Source: Pseudomonas svalbardensis
GTDB lineage: Bacteria; Pseudomonadota; Gammaproteobacteria; Pseudomonadales; Pseudomonadaceae
Assembly (NCBI RefSeq): GCF_030053115.1
Contig: NZ_CP125619.1
Span: 3,731,501-3,795,500, forward strand
Reading direction: 5' to 3'
DNA: 64,000 bases
Shown: positions 9,193-18,541 of the stretch, one piece after another
How positions within the stretch are numbered: position 1 is the first letter of the stretch
How the letters are laid out: every line of letters begins with the position of its first letter
Notes under the pieces: generated by a model
Database searches by the model: none
What the model saw: the letters and a program-made list of their open reading frames with translations, nothing else
Told to the model about the DNA's origin: nothing
Made by a program: the position numbers and the translations under genes

Positions 9193-9292
9193 GTCATTCT
9201 CCAAACGTGAACGATATGCTCAGTATTATTCAGTTTCCAGAAAACAAACGCCACCGTAACCTGAGCGCATCCCCACCTCGCAGGACGGTGCC

Positions 9293-10684
9293 ATGACTCA
9301 AGTTTCCAGCCTCACCCATGCCATTTCGATCAACCCCGCCAACGGCGAGCAGATCGGCCACTACCCTTTTGAATCCGCATCGGCACTGGATGCCGCCCTT
9401 TCCCGTGCCGCTGCCGGGTTTCGCGTCTGGCGCAGCCAACCGGTTGATCAACGCTCGCAGTTGCTGATCGCCCTGGCGCAGGCATTGCGCGACAACGCCG
9501 CCGCGATGGCGAACATGATCACCCTGGAAATGGGCAAGCCGATCACTCAGGCGCGTGGCGAAATTGAAAAGTGTGCGCTGCTCTGTGAGTGGTACGCCGT
9601 GCACGGCCCCGCGATGCTGAGCGCTGAGCCGACGCTGGTTGAAGGAGGAAAAGCGCGCATTGAGTATCGCCCGCTCGGCCCGATTCTCGCGGTAATGCCG
9701 TGGAACTTCCCGATCTGGCAGGTCCTGCGCGGCGCCGTTCCAGCGTTGATCGCCGGCAACACCTACGTGCTCAAACATGCGCCCAACGTGATGGGCAGCG
9801 CCTATCTGTTGCGGGAGGCCTTCAAGCAAGCCGACTTCCCTGAAGGCGTGTTCGAGGTCATCAATGTCATGCCGGACGGCGTCTCCACCGCGATCGCCGA
9901 TCCACGCATAGCGGCAGTGACCCTCACCGGCAGCGTGCGAGCCGGCATCGCCATCGGCGCTCAAGCCGGTGCGGCGTTGAAGAAGTGTGTACTGGAACTG
10001 GGCGGCTCCGATCCGTTTATCGTGCTCAACGATGCCGACCTCGACGAAGCGGTCAAAGCCTCAGTGATTGGCCGTTATCAGAACACCGGGCAAGTTTGCG
10101 CGGCGGCCAAACGCTTGATCGTCGAGCAAGGCATCGTCGAGGAATTCACGCGCAAGTTCGTCGAAGCCACGCAAAAACTGGTGGTCGGCGATCCACTGGC
10201 CGCCGACACCTACATCGGGCCGATGGCTCGCTTTGATCTGCGTGATGAACTGGATCAACAGGTGCGCGACACCCTGGAAGAAGGCGCGACGCTGTTGATG
10301 GGCGGCAAGAAGGCTGAAGGCCCCGGCAACTTTTACGAGCCTACGGTCTTCGGTGATGTCACCGACCAGATGACCTCGTTCAAACAGGAACTGTTTGGCC
10401 CGGTGGCCTCGATCATCACGGCGCGCGATGCGGCGCATGCATTGGCACTGGCGAATGACAGTGAGTTCGGCCTCGCCTCCACCATTTACACACGTAACGT
10501 CGAGCTTGCCGAGCAGATGGCCGGTGAACTGGAAACCGGTGGCGTGTTTATCAATGGCTATTGCGCCTCCGACCCACGTGTCACCTTCGGCGGCGTGAAG
10601 AAAAGCGGGTTTGGTCGTGAACTCTCGCATTTCGGTGTACGCGAGTTCTGCAATGCCCAGACGGTGTGGCTGGATCGGCGCTGA
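9293..10684 (+). CDS. sad: NAD+-dependent succinate semialdehyde dehydrogenase (Sad/YneI type)
   Basis: A 463-residue aldehyde dehydrogenase oxidising succinate semialdehyde to succinate in GABA/putrescine breakdown. The nucleotide-binding stretch AVMPWNFPIWQVLRGAVPAL, the general base Glu in VLELGGSDPF and the nucleophile Cys in QNTGQVCAAAKR are all present. Length and motifs match YneI rather than the 480-residue GabD. The ATG has AGGACGG upstream. The divergent PtrR-like regulator at 8308-9192 is the same pairing as in enterobacteria. A strong palindromic terminator follows at 10697-10722. Confidence 0.88.
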   Translation: MTQVSSLTHAISINPANGEQIGHYPFESASALDAALSRAAAGFRVWRSQPVDQRSQLLIALAQALRDNAAAMANMITLEMGKPITQARGEIEKCALLCEWYAVHGPAMLSAEPTLVEGGKARIEYRPLGPILAVMPWNFPIWQVLRGAVPALIAGNTYVLKHAPNVMGSAYLLREAFKQADFPEGVFEVINVMPDGVSTAIADPRIAAVTLTGSVRAGIAIGAQAGAALKKCVLELGGSDPFIVLNDADLDEAVKASVIGRYQNTGQVCAAAKRLIVEQGIVEEFTRKFVEATQKLVVGDPLAADTYIGPMARFDLRDELDQQVRDTLEEGATLLMGGKKAEGPGNFYEPTVFGDVTDQMTSFKQELFGPVASIITARDAAHALALANDSEFGLASTIYTRNVELAEQMAGELETGGVFINGYCASDPRVTFGGVKKSGFGRELSHFGVREFCNAQTVWLDRR

Positions 10685-10696
10685 TTGCATAACGAT

Positions 10697-10722
10697 GCCC
10701 GGGAGCCTTTTGGCTCCCGGGC
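10697..10722. terminator. Bidirectional stem-loop between sad and a convergent gene
   Basis: An 11-bp perfect stem GCCCGGGAGCC / GGCTCCCGGGC with a TTTT loop lies between two convergent stop codons (10684 and 10730). There is no long U-tract, so it may act through stem strength alone or as an mRNA 3'-end stabiliser. Confidence 0.75.
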
Positions 10723-10729
10723 TCAGGCG

Positions 10730-11101
10730 CTATTCATTCAGGTAATACAGCTTGTTCACAATCATCCAGCGGTAATTGATGTTCAGTAGCGACAGATAAT
10801 CGGTAAATCGCATGCCGAGATAATCATCAGTGACTTTTACCGCAGCGGCATCGCCCGTGACATCGATGCTGAGCACTTCCCAAAACGGTTTGACCTCTTT
10901 GGCTGCCGGCCCCTCGGCCTTGATCGCGCTGATAAATTCCTCCAGAGATGCCCATTCCAGCGTTCCTTCGTAATGGCCAATGATGCGGCAAGAAGGATGA
11001 AAGGCCTGTCGCAGCAAGGCTTCATCAGCGAACACCATGCCTTCTACATAATTTCGGACCACCACGTTGATGTGTTCTTTAGCCAGCAGTTGAGTCGTCA
11101 T
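10730..11101 (-). CDS. NTF2-like / putative lumazine-binding family protein
   Basis: A 123-residue small protein with the NTF2-like cone fold pattern: an N-terminal helix region (VVVRNYVEGMVFADEALLRQAFHPSC) followed by strands (IGHYEGTLEW, AAAVKVTDDYLG, NINYRWMIVNKLYYLNE). Relatives are annotated as nuclear transport factor 2-like or putative lumazine-binding proteins. No catalytic dyad can be assigned and the biological role is unknown. It is monocistronic, with neighbours facing other ways. Confidence 0.75.
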   Translation of the reverse strand: MTTQLLAKEHINVVVRNYVEGMVFADEALLRQAFHPSCRIIGHYEGTLEWASLEEFISAIKAEGPAAKEVKPFWEVLSIDVTGDAAAVKVTDDYLGMRFTDYLSLLNINYRWMIVNKLYYLNE

Positions 11102-11248
11102 GTCATACCTCCAGCGTTCTCACCATCGCACCGCCGGATCAGGTTGTTCGATCATCCATCCCACCCTGAAAGTCTAGCACCGCGCGCTTAACCGTCCCGG
11201 ACGGCGACTATGATGATGGGGGTCACCTGCCTTTCGAGGAGCTGAGAA

Positions 11249-11929
11249 ATGTCGCTGACTCTTTACTACCATCCGCTGTCGTCGTTCTGCCACAAAGTGC
11301 TCATCGCGCTCTACGAAAACACTGTCGAATTCGAAAAGCGGATCATCGATCTCGCCAATGATGCAGACAGAGCAGAGCTGCAAGCGCTGTGGCCGCTCGG
11401 CAAGTTCCCGGTCATCCGCGATCACGCTCACCAGCGCAACGTGGCGGAGACCACGATCATCATCGAGTACCTGGACCGATTTTATCCGGGGGAACATCCA
11501 CTCGTTCCCAACGATTGGGACACCGCGCTTGAGGTCCGTCTGTGGGACCGTGTCTGCGACCACTATCTCCAGGCGCCGCTACAACAGATTGTGTTTGATC
11601 GCCTGCGCGACGCTCACGGCGATTTGACCAGAGAACGTTCCACACTGCAGACGACGTACGGCATGCTCGACCGCCAGATGGCCTCCAGAATCTGGCTCGC
11701 CAGTGCAGATTTCAGCCTGGCCGATTGCGCCGCGGCCCCGGCCCTGTTTTATGCCAGCACGCTTGAGCCGTTCCCCGACGACTACGGTCACTTGAAAGCC
11801 TATTTCGACAGGCTGATGAGCAGACCGTCCGTCCAGCGGGTCATTGACGAAGCCAGGCCCTGGTTTTCGTTTTATCCATTTGAAGAGGCCATCCCGGAGC
11901 GATTTCGCCAGACGCCGGACAACACCTGA
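11249..11929 (+). CDS. Glutathione S-transferase family protein
   Basis: A 226-residue GST. The N-terminal thioredoxin-like domain contains [19 protein letters not shown], where Ser/Cys near residue 12 would contact glutathione, then [10 protein letters not shown] (cis-Pro) and [16 protein letters not shown] helical domain follows with [17 protein letters not shown] (the N-capping box). The ATG is preceded by AGGAG eight bases upstream. It would conjugate or reduce electrophiles with glutathione in the cytosol; the substrate is unknown. It is transcribed alone. Confidence 0.88.
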   Translation: MSLTLYYHPLSSFCHKVLIALYENTVEFEKRIIDLANDADRAELQALWPLGKFPVIRDHAHQRNVAETTIIIEYLDRFYPGEHPLVPNDWDTALEVRLWDRVCDHYLQAPLQQIVFDRLRDAHGDLTRERSTLQTTYGMLDRQMASRIWLASADFSLADCAAAPALFYASTLEPFPDDYGHLKAYFDRLMSRPSVQRVIDEARPWFSFYPFEEAIPERFRQTPDNT

Positions 11930-11947
11930 CTGGCCTCGAAAGTTCGC

Positions 11948-12892
11948 TTACCCCACCACGTCAATCAACTGCTCACGCTGCGCTCCCGTCAGCATCGGAC
12001 CGAAACCTGCACCGGCGTTTTCCGCCATGTAACGCGGGTTGCCGGTGCCGGGGATCACGCAAGTCACCGCCGAATGCGTCAGCAGGAACTTGAGCGCCAG
12101 TTGCGGCCAACTGTTGATCCCCACTTGCGCGGCCCACCCTGGTAGCGGCTTGCCCCTCAAGCGGGCGAGCAAATCACCGCCGCCGAATGGCCGATTGCAG
12201 ATCACCGCCACGCCCCGTTCGCGACACAGCGGCAGGATGCGTTTCTCGACGCCGCGATCGTCCAGGGCATAGTTGATCTGCAAAAAATCCAACGGCTCGG
12301 CCTTGAGCACCGCCTCCACCTCGTCATACGCCGACGCCGTGTAATGGGTGATGCCGATGTAACGAATGCGCCCTTCTTCCTTCCATTTGCGCAGCGTGGG
12401 CAAATGGGTTTGCCAGTCCAGCAGGTTGTGGATCTGCATCAGGTCGATCTGGTCGGTCTGCAACAGTTTGAAGGACTGTTCCATCTGCGCGATGCCTTCT
12501 TCGCGGCCACGAGTCCACACCTTGGTGGCCAGAAACGCCGGCGAGCGCGGTTCATGAATCGACAGCAGTTCACCGGTCGTCTGTTCGGCGCGACCGTACA
12601 TCGGCGAACTGTCGATCACCTTCCCGCCCTTCTCGAACAACGCGCGCAGCACAGCAGGCAGCTGCTTGTAGGCTGGACTTGAAGGCTCGACATCAAAACC
12701 GCGATACGTGCCCAGCCCAACGATCGGTAGTAGTTCGGCGCTGGATGGAATGGCCCGGGTCAGCATGTTCTTGCCTCCTGTTTCGGTCGACGGCGTGGAT
12801 GCTGCAAAAGCCGGATCGAAGGTGAAAACCGCCGAAGCACCGGCAGCCAGCGTGAGTATTTTTCGACGCGTGTACCCATCAGTGTGGCTCAT
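11948..12892 (-). CDS. Aldo/keto reductase with Tat-like signal peptide
   Basis: A 314-residue aldo/keto reductase preceded by a probable twin-arginine leader: YTRRKILTLAAGASAVFTF, ending FDPAFAAS. Catalytic residues are recognisable as Asp and Tyr in GKVIDSSPMYGRAE, Lys in AFLATKVWTRG and His in LMQIHNLLDW. The ATG at 12892 follows AAGGA. The gene overlaps the last 14 bases of the upstream transporter, so the two are translationally coupled. A periplasmic AKR acting on an NAD(P)H cofactor is odd unless folded with cofactor before Tat export, which Tat allows. Confidence 0.85.
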   Translation of the reverse strand: MSHTDGYTRRKILTLAAGASAVFTFDPAFAASTPSTETGGKNMLTRAIPSSAELLPIVGLGTYRGFDVEPSSPAYKQLPAVLRALFEKGGKVIDSSPMYGRAEQTTGELLSIHEPRSPAFLATKVWTRGREEGIAQMEQSFKLLQTDQIDLMQIHNLLDWQTHLPTLRKWKEEGRIRYIGITHYTASAYDEVEAVLKAEPLDFLQINYALDDRGVEKRILPLCRERGVAVICNRPFGGGDLLARLRGKPLPGWAAQVGINSWPQLALKFLLTHSAVTCVIPGTGNPRYMAENAGAGFGPMLTGAQREQLIDVVG

Positions 12893-14165
12893 GGAATTGT
12901 CCTTCCACATTTTTGCTGTCAGCCCTTTGCACCTGCTGCCTGGCCAGCCACAGGCACAACCCGCCCCACAGCCCGGCAAACGGCACGATCACCAGCGCCA
13001 CCAGCCCGAAACCCGCTCCCAGCGCCGTCAACCCCGCGGACAACCAGCCACTGGCGGCATCTCCGCCGCGATACACCAGGGTCTCGATCACATTCTTGGC
13101 CTTGTACTTTTCTTCTCGGCTGACCACGGTCCACAGCACTTCTCGCGCCGGACGCACGATGGCGAACTCGACCGCACGGCGCAGCCCCTGCGCCAGCGCG
13201 ACGGTCGCCGGCACGGGCGACAGGGCCATGGCGGCGAACGCCACGATCGTCGCCAGCGGCAAGGCTGCCAGCGCCCCGCCGATACCAATCAAACGGATCA
13301 GCGGCGCCGTCAACACCAACTGAAAGACCAAGGTCAGCGCCGACACGAACAAATCGACGACGGCGAAGAATTGTGTCCGGCTGGCCACATCAGCATAGCT
13401 ACCGGCGACAATTCGTCCCTGTTCGAAATACAACAAGGTCGCGGCACTGGTGTGCAACAGCATGAACAACACCAGTCCGAGCAGATAAGGCGAGCGCAGA
13501 ATCAGGGTGATGCCGGCGAGCATGCTGCCGCCCATGCGCCGATCATCCAGCGACCGACGGCCGGATTGCGATTCCGTACGGGACAGCAACGCCCGATAGC
13601 AGCGCACCGCAACTTCCAGCAGCACCGCCGCGGCGATGGTCAACGCCACCGGGCCAAACCGGGTGGCCATGGTCGCGGCCAGCAACGGCCCGATGAACGT
13701 GCCCAGCGTTCCACCGGCTGCGACGAAGCCGAACAGCCGCCGCCCTTGTTCGCTGGAAAACCGGTCCACCAGCACGCTCCAGAAAATGGAGACGATGAAC
13801 AGGTTGTAGATGCTGATCCAGACGAAAAACACGCGCCCGACGGCCACCGGTGCAACGTGATTGGCGATCAACACGCCAAACACCAGCATCGACACGGCGA
13901 TCACGCGATAGATCAACGGCACGAAACGGGTGGCCGGCAGCCGCGACACCAGCGCACCAAACAGCGGCACCATCAACAACATCACCACGAAGGTGGCCGT
14001 GAACAGCCACTGCAACTTGTCGGCGCCGCCTTCAAGGCCCAAGGCATCGCGCAGCGGTCGGACCAGGTAATAGCTGGCCAGCACGCAGAAATGGAAGGCG
14101 AAACCCAGCCTCAGCGCCGCTCTTTCCGACGGCAGGACGTTGAGCCATTTAACAGCGATGGGCAT
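12879..14165 (-). CDS. MFS-like membrane transporter (ATP/ADP-translocase-like)
   Basis: A 428-residue protein with about 12 hydrophobic segments. The arrangement (FCVLASYYLVRPLRDALGLEGG near residue 28, later FSSEQGRRLFGFVAAGGTLGTFIGP) resembles bacterial MFS/NTP-exchanger-like proteins annotated as 'MFS transporter' or 'translocase'. No substrate can be assigned. The stop codon overlaps the start region of the aldo/keto reductase gene, so the two form an operon. The divergent hydrolase gene lies just upstream and the 5' ends are close. Confidence 0.78.
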   Translation of the reverse strand: MPIAVKWLNVLPSERAALRLGFAFHFCVLASYYLVRPLRDALGLEGGADKLQWLFTATFVVMLLMVPLFGALVSRLPATRFVPLIYRVIAVSMLVFGVLIANHVAPVAVGRVFFVWISIYNLFIVSIFWSVLVDRFSSEQGRRLFGFVAAGGTLGTFIGPLLAATMATRFGPVALTIAAAVLLEVAVRCYRALLSRTESQSGRRSLDDRRMGGSMLAGITLILRSPYLLGLVLFMLLHTSAATLLYFEQGRIVAGSYADVASRTQFFAVVDLFVSALTLVFQLVLTAPLIRLIGIGGALAALPLATIVAFAAMALSPVPATVALAQGLRRAVEFAIVRPAREVLWTVVSREEKYKAKNVIETLVYRGGDAASGWLSAGLTALGAGFGLVALVIVPFAGLWGGLCLWLARQQVQRADSKNVEGQFHEPH

Positions 14166-14250
14166 GGCTGCCCTCCCGGTGCGTCGCGCTATCGGTCTAC
14201 TACACTCTGACAGCGATCACGCGATAGCCGTCTTCAGGCCAGAGCCGTCA

Positions 14251-15039
14251 ATGCCGCCCACTAAAGTTAGCCGAATGCCACGAATCCTGGTGTCAATCGT
14301 CGTCATCGTCGCCGTTGTGTATCTGGCGCTGTGCGCTGCGCTGTTCGTGTTTCAGCGCGCCCTCATCTACTTCCCGCAACCCCGCGCTGTCGGCACCTCG
14401 GCAACGCTGCTCACACTGTCCGTCGACGACGCACAGGTGTTGGTGTCCGTCAGGCCGCGCGAGGGGGCCAATGCGCTGATCTATTTCGGTGGAAATGCCG
14501 AGGACGTCTCCCGGAGCCTACCTTCGTTTTCCGAAGCCTTTGCCGGTCACGCCGTCTACTTGCTGCACTACAGAGGCTACGGTGGCAGTTCCGGATCGCC
14601 CTCCGAGGAGATGATCTCGCGTGACGCCACGACCTTGTTTGACCTGGTCTACGCCACCCATCCACACATTACGGTGGTTGGTCGCAGCCTGGGCTCGGGC
14701 GTCGCCGTACGCCTCGCCAGCCAACGCCCGGCGGCGCGTCTGGTGCTGATCACGCCCTACAACAGTGTTGAAGAACTCGCCGCCCGGCAGTTCCCCATTT
14801 TCCCGGTGAAGTGGTTGCTCAAGGACACCTTTGAATCCTGGAAGTACGCCGCCCATATCACGGTGCCGACGCTGTTGATCGCGGCTGAGCACGACGAAGT
14901 GATACCGCGTTCCAGCACCGAGCGGCTCTTCACGCATTTCGCCAACGGGGTGGCATCGCTGAAGGTCATACCGGGTACGGGGCACAACTCGATATCCGAG
15001 AGTCCCGAGTACCTCAAGGTGTTGGGCGATGGTTTGTGA
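14251..15039 (+). CDS. Membrane-anchored alpha/beta hydrolase
   Basis: About 262 residues. An N-terminal transmembrane helix (ILVSIVVIVAVVYLALCAAL) is followed by an alpha/beta-hydrolase fold: oxyanion region LIYFGGNAEDV, nucleophile Ser in VVGRSLGSGVA, acid Asp in AAEHDEVIP and His in GTGHNSIS. The layout resembles the Bem46/YfhR type of bacterial membrane hydrolases. Starts at 14251 or 14275 are both possible and no clear ribosome site distinguishes them; a longer frame overlaps the divergent transporter gene and is unlikely. Substrate unknown. Confidence 0.8.
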   Translation: MPPTKVSRMPRILVSIVVIVAVVYLALCAALFVFQRALIYFPQPRAVGTSATLLTLSVDDAQVLVSVRPREGANALIYFGGNAEDVSRSLPSFSEAFAGHAVYLLHYRGYGGSSGSPSEEMISRDATTLFDLVYATHPHITVVGRSLGSGVAVRLASQRPAARLVLITPYNSVEELAARQFPIFPVKWLLKDTFESWKYAAHITVPTLLIAAEHDEVIPRSSTERLFTHFANGVASLKVIPGTGHNSISESPEYLKVLGDGL

Positions 15040-15105
15040 GTGGCGGTGCCCGCCGCGCCGATACCGGTCCAGACCGCGTAGGCCGTCCCCACGGGCAGTG
15101 TTCGA

Positions 15106-16377
15106 CTAGCGCAGCGATCGGAACGCCGTGCGAAGTTCCTCGGTAAAAAGCTGCGGCTGTTCCCAGGCCGCGAAGTGGCCGCCCTTTTCGGCCTGGTGGA
15201 AGTAGATCAGGTTGCTATAAGCGCGCCGGGCCCATGTTTCTGGCGGGCAGTAGACATCCTCTGGAAACACGGTGACGGCCACCGGCAGCGAAATATCGGT
15301 GGTCTTCTGTGCCGCCGAAGAAAGAGGGCTTCGCCCCATGTTCTCCCAATAGAGCCTCGCTGCCGAAGCGGCGCTATTCGTCAGCCAGTAGAGGGTGATG
15401 TCGTCCAGCACTTCATCCTTCGTCGGCGACTGTTGGGGGTCGGCGCCGTATGTCCACCGGGCAAAACCAGGATGTACGAGCATGAGCGCGGCGAGGAATG
15501 CCGGTGAATCCGTCGCGCCGTAACCGATCATCTGCGGTCGCGCGGCCATCATTGTGCTGTACGCCAGGTTCCCCTGTTTGACGAGCGTGGCGACGGCGTC
15601 ATAGGTCGCACGCTCCTCTTCGGAAAATCCCGTCGGCGCCGGTCCGCCGACAGCGAGCGCCGCGCTCGCTTCCGCCGGTATCGTGGCGGGCAGGTTAAGG
15701 TGAATACCGCGCAACCCGGCCGGCGCCTGGCGTGCCATCGCGCTGGTAATGGGGGCGCCCCAGTCGCCACCTTGGGCGACGTAGTGGGTGTATTCGAGGC
15801 GCTGCATCAGCTGCACCCAGACCCGCGCGATGTGGTCCGGATCCCAACCGATGCCACTCGGCTTGCCGGAGAAGCCGTAGCCAGGAATGGACGGAATCAC
15901 CACATCGAATGCATCTGCCGCATTGCCCCCGTGCGCGGGCGGATCGGTGAGCGGACCGACGACTTTGATGAACTCGAACACGGAGCCTGGCCAACCGTGG
16001 GTCATGATCATCGGCAAAGCGTTCGGGTGGGGGGAACGCACCCAGATAAAGTGGATATCGACTCCGTCGAGGGTGGTCACGTACTGGGCCAGAGTATTGA
16101 GCTGCGCCTCGGCCTTGCGCCAGTCGTAGTCCGTGCCCCAGTAGCGAACTAGCGCCTGCAGTTGTGCCAGCTGTGCGCCCTGTGATTGATCGGAAACCGT
16201 CTCTTTGTCCGGCCAGCGGGTCGCCGCGATACGGTTGCGCAGATCGGCGAGTTCCTTGTCTGCCACATTGACGTGGAAGGGTTGAATGGCCTGGGGATCG
16301 GCGGCGGGAGCGGCACTGGCGAGAGCCGAGACGCAAAGCGCGAGGATAGCGATAGCAACCGCGAAAAGGTGCTTCAT
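15106..16377 (-). CDS. Exported epoxide hydrolase family protein
   Basis: A 423-residue alpha/beta hydrolase with an N-terminal Sec signal peptide (HLFAVAIAILALCVSALASA). It carries the epoxide-hydrolase N-terminal domain (FHVNVADKELADLRNRIAAT.RWP), then HGWPGS (oxyanion), nucleophile Asp in QGGDWGAPI, and His in EKGGHFAAWEQP. It should open an epoxide, or possibly hydrolyse an ester, in the periplasm. Two ATGs six bases apart are possible starts; the inner one (16377) has better spacing from GAGG. The neighbours (alpha/beta hydrolase, ohr) do not reveal the substrate. Confidence 0.88.
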   Translation of the reverse strand: MKHLFAVAIAILALCVSALASAAPAADPQAIQPFHVNVADKELADLRNRIAATRWPDKETVSDQSQGAQLAQLQALVRYWGTDYDWRKAEAQLNTLAQYVTTLDGVDIHFIWVRSPHPNALPMIMTHGWPGSVFEFIKVVGPLTDPPAHGGNAADAFDVVIPSIPGYGFSGKPSGIGWDPDHIARVWVQLMQRLEYTHYVAQGGDWGAPITSAMARQAPAGLRGIHLNLPATIPAEASAALAVGGPAPTGFSEEERATYDAVATLVKQGNLAYSTMMAARPQMIGYGATDSPAFLAALMLVHPGFARWTYGADPQQSPTKDEVLDDITLYWLTNSAASAARLYWENMGRSPLSSAAQKTTDISLPVAVTVFPEDVYCPPETWARRAYSNLIYFHQAEKGGHFAAWEQPQLFTEELRTAFRSLR

Positions 16378-16485
16378 CTTCATTACCTCAGTTGAGGGTC
16401 ACGATGAGTGATGAGTTTGCGCTTATCGGACACCGAAGACGCTTTACCAGCCGGTCAGAGAAGACACAGGGCACGTGAGTCATCT

Positions 16486-16519
16486 CGCAAGGGCGAAACG
16501 TTTGAGTTTCACCCTTGCG
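16486..16519 (-). terminator. Stem-loop downstream of the second ohr
   Basis: CGCAAGGGCGAAAC (16486-16499), 6-base loop, GTTTCACCCTTGCG (16506-16519): 13 of 14 pairs form. It lies 33 bases beyond the ohr stop codon. No U-tract is evident on the minus strand, so Rho-independent action is uncertain. Confidence 0.6.
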
Positions 16520-16551
16520 ATGCCTTGCCCAAATTGCGTAACAGGTCCGGC

Positions 16552-16968
16552 TCAGACCAGGTTGATTTCGACGTTGATGTTGCCCCGCGTGGCTTTGGAA
16601 TACGGACACAGCTTGTGCCCTTCATCCACCAGCGCCCGGGCCGTTTCGCGGTCCATTCCCGGCAGGCTGATGTTGAGGCGAGCCTGCAGGAGGTAACCCC
16701 CTGAGTTGGTGCCCAGGTCAACTTCGGCGTCAATGGCCAGATCAGGCGGGAGCGTGACCTTCATTTTGCCGGCAGCGACCTGCATCGCACCGATGAAGCA
16801 GGCTGACCACCCGGTGGCGAACAACTGCTCCGGATTGGTGCCGTCACCCTTGGTGCCAGGTGACGAAAGCTTGACTTCGAGTCGTCCATCATCGCTGCGT
16901 GATGCGCCGTCCCGTCCACCTGTGGTGTGGACTTTGGCGGTGTACAGTACTTTTTCGATCTGGGTCAT
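16552..16968 (-). CDS. ohr: Organic hydroperoxide resistance protein, second Ohr
   Basis: A 138-residue Ohr with both redox cysteines (ATGWSACFIGAMQ and KLCPYSKATRGNINV) and the typical IEKVLYTAKVHTTGGRDG N-terminus. It reduces organic hydroperoxides with lipoylated partners. It differs clearly from the ohr at 7238-7678 in the middle region (DLAIDAEVDLGTNSGGYLLQAR), so this is an older paralogue rather than a recent duplicate. No ohrR lies beside this copy; the nearest regulator gene is the MocR gene at 17127. Confidence 0.92.
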   Translation of the reverse strand: MTQIEKVLYTAKVHTTGGRDGASRSDDGRLEVKLSSPGTKGDGTNPEQLFATGWSACFIGAMQVAAGKMKVTLPPDLAIDAEVDLGTNSGGYLLQARLNISLPGMDRETARALVDEGHKLCPYSKATRGNINVEINLV

Positions 16969-17126
16969 GATGATCTCCTGATTGAAAATGCTGGATGAAA
17001 AAGATTGCCCTCCGTGAGCGTATCGACCAGTCCTTCTTGCTTGATGGATTCGCCACGCGTCAGGGCGCTTGCATCACTTGCAGCGGACTGGACCTTTCAA
17101 TATAGATGGCGGTGGGCGACTTCGGG

Positions 17127-18479
17127 CTATGAATAAGCACCAATCACCCACTTCACTTTTTCAAGCGCCTCCCGCAGTGCGCCCATCTCCGCTGACCCCA
17201 GCGCCAAGCGGATCGCATGCGGTACATGGGCAGAAGTGGCAAAAGGCTCAGCGGTTGAAACCGCCACTTTTTCACGCAGCAGCGCCGCAGCGATCTGGTC
17301 GGCCCTTGCATCTTCAGACAAAGGCAGCCAAAGAAAATAGGACGACGGGTGGCGAATACACGGAAGGCCTGCCAGCACTTCTGCGGCCATGGTTTGCCTG
17401 GCCTGCGCATCCCGACGTTTTTCAGCTTCCAGTTGCATGACGGTGCCATCGTCGAGCCACGTGCTCGCGATCGCCGTCAGCACGCCGGGGGTATTCCAGG
17501 TGGTCGCCCTGATCGTTCGCTCCAGCGCTGGCACTTTTTCGGCCGGGGCTGCGACGAAACCTACGCGCAATCCGGTAGCCACACTCTTGGAGAGCCCTGA
17601 AACGTAAACGGTCCGCTCGGGTGCGAGTTGCGCTATCGGTGCCGGCGGGCTCTCGGCAAGGAAGGCATACGCGGCATCCTCGATGATGAGCAAGTCATGC
17701 CTGCGCGCAATCGTCACCAGCGACTCGCGCTGATCGCCACTCATCACCCATCCCAGCGGATTGTGCAGCGTTGGCATCGTGTACACCGCCCGCACGCGTC
17801 GACTCCGGCACAGACGGGTTAGCGCCTCCACATCAGGTCCCTGTCCGGTCACGGGAATGGGCACGATTTCAAGGTGCAAGGCTTCGGCCAGTACGATGAA
17901 TCCGGAATAGGTCAGCGCATCCGCTGCAATCACATCACCGGGTTGCAGCAGCGCCATCATCGTCACGGCCAGCCCATGCTGGGCACCACTGACCATTAAC
18001 ACTTGCTCGGCATCCACCGTCAGCCCTCGGGCGAGCAAATGGCGCGCCACCGAGGCGCGCTCATGCAGGCGCCCGGCGTGTGGCTGGTAGCGCAACAGGG
18101 ATTCCAGATCACCGCCCGAGGCGAGCTGGCGCAGTGCATTTCGCAAGAGTTCTGCCTGCCCGGGCAGCGAGGGATAGTTGAAATTGAGGTCGGTCATTCC
18201 CACGGCAACATTTTTCTGATCAATACCCAAGCCAGGCGGCAACGACGTCTCCCGCACGAACGTGCCTCGCCCCGTCTCGCCACTGACCAGGCCCATGGCT
18301 TCGAGCTCTGCATAGACCCGACTGGCGGTGACCAGCGCCAGCCCTTCTGTCGCCGCGAGTTGACGATGCGTCGGCAATCGCGTGCCTGGCAACAATCGGC
18401 CTGACCGGATGTCAGCCGCCAAAGCATCCACTAATGACTTGTACCGTGAGCGAGGCATACCGAGATGTATCCATGACAT
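17127..18479 (-). CDS. MocR-type regulator (GntR HTH fused to PLP aminotransferase fold)
   Basis: A 450-residue fusion. Residues about 10-75 are a GntR winged helix (LVDALAADIRSGRLLPGTRL.THRQLA, LALVTASRVYAELEAMGLV). The rest is a fold-type I aminotransferase with MVSGAQHGLAVTMMAL and the PLP-binding Lys in YVSGLSKSVATGLRVG. MocR proteins bind PLP or amino-acid aldimines and regulate a neighbouring gene, here most likely the divergent EamA exporter. The start may be 18479 or an internal ATG at 18458 giving PRSRYKSLVDAL. A palindrome at 18490-18509 sits just outside its start codon. Confidence 0.9.
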   Translation of the reverse strand: MSWIHLGMPRSRYKSLVDALAADIRSGRLLPGTRLPTHRQLAATEGLALVTASRVYAELEAMGLVSGETGRGTFVRETSLPPGLGIDQKNVAVGMTDLNFNYPSLPGQAELLRNALRQLASGGDLESLLRYQPHAGRLHERASVARHLLARGLTVDAEQVLMVSGAQHGLAVTMMALLQPGDVIAADALTYSGFIVLAEALHLEIVPIPVTGQGPDVEALTRLCRSRRVRAVYTMPTLHNPLGWVMSGDQRESLVTIARRHDLLIIEDAAYAFLAESPPAPIAQLAPERTVYVSGLSKSVATGLRVGFVAAPAEKVPALERTIRATTWNTPGVLTAIASTWLDDGTVMQLEAEKRRDAQARQTMAAEVLAGLPCIRHPSSYFLWLPLSEDARADQIAAALLREKVAVSTAEPFATSAHVPHAIRLALGSAEMGALREALEKVKWVIGAYS

Positions 18480-18489
18480 TTTTTTGATT

Positions 18490-18509
18490 GTATTGATCGT
18501 CGATCATAC
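18490..18509. promoter_or_regulatory. Inverted repeat in the MocR/EamA divergent promoter
   Basis: GTATTGATCG, one base, CGATCATAC (18490-18509) forms a near-perfect dyad in the 62-base gap between the two divergent genes. Position and symmetry make it a candidate MocR operator controlling both genes. Confidence 0.5.
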
Positions 18510-18541
18510 GATGGAACTCTGCAAATTGAGAGTGCCCTCAG

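Noticed and set aside
12708-14210. 500-codon plus-strand ORF rich in Gln, His and Arg
   Set aside because: It is the antisense shadow of the MFS-like and aldo/keto reductase genes; its composition is typical of the complement of a high-GC gene.
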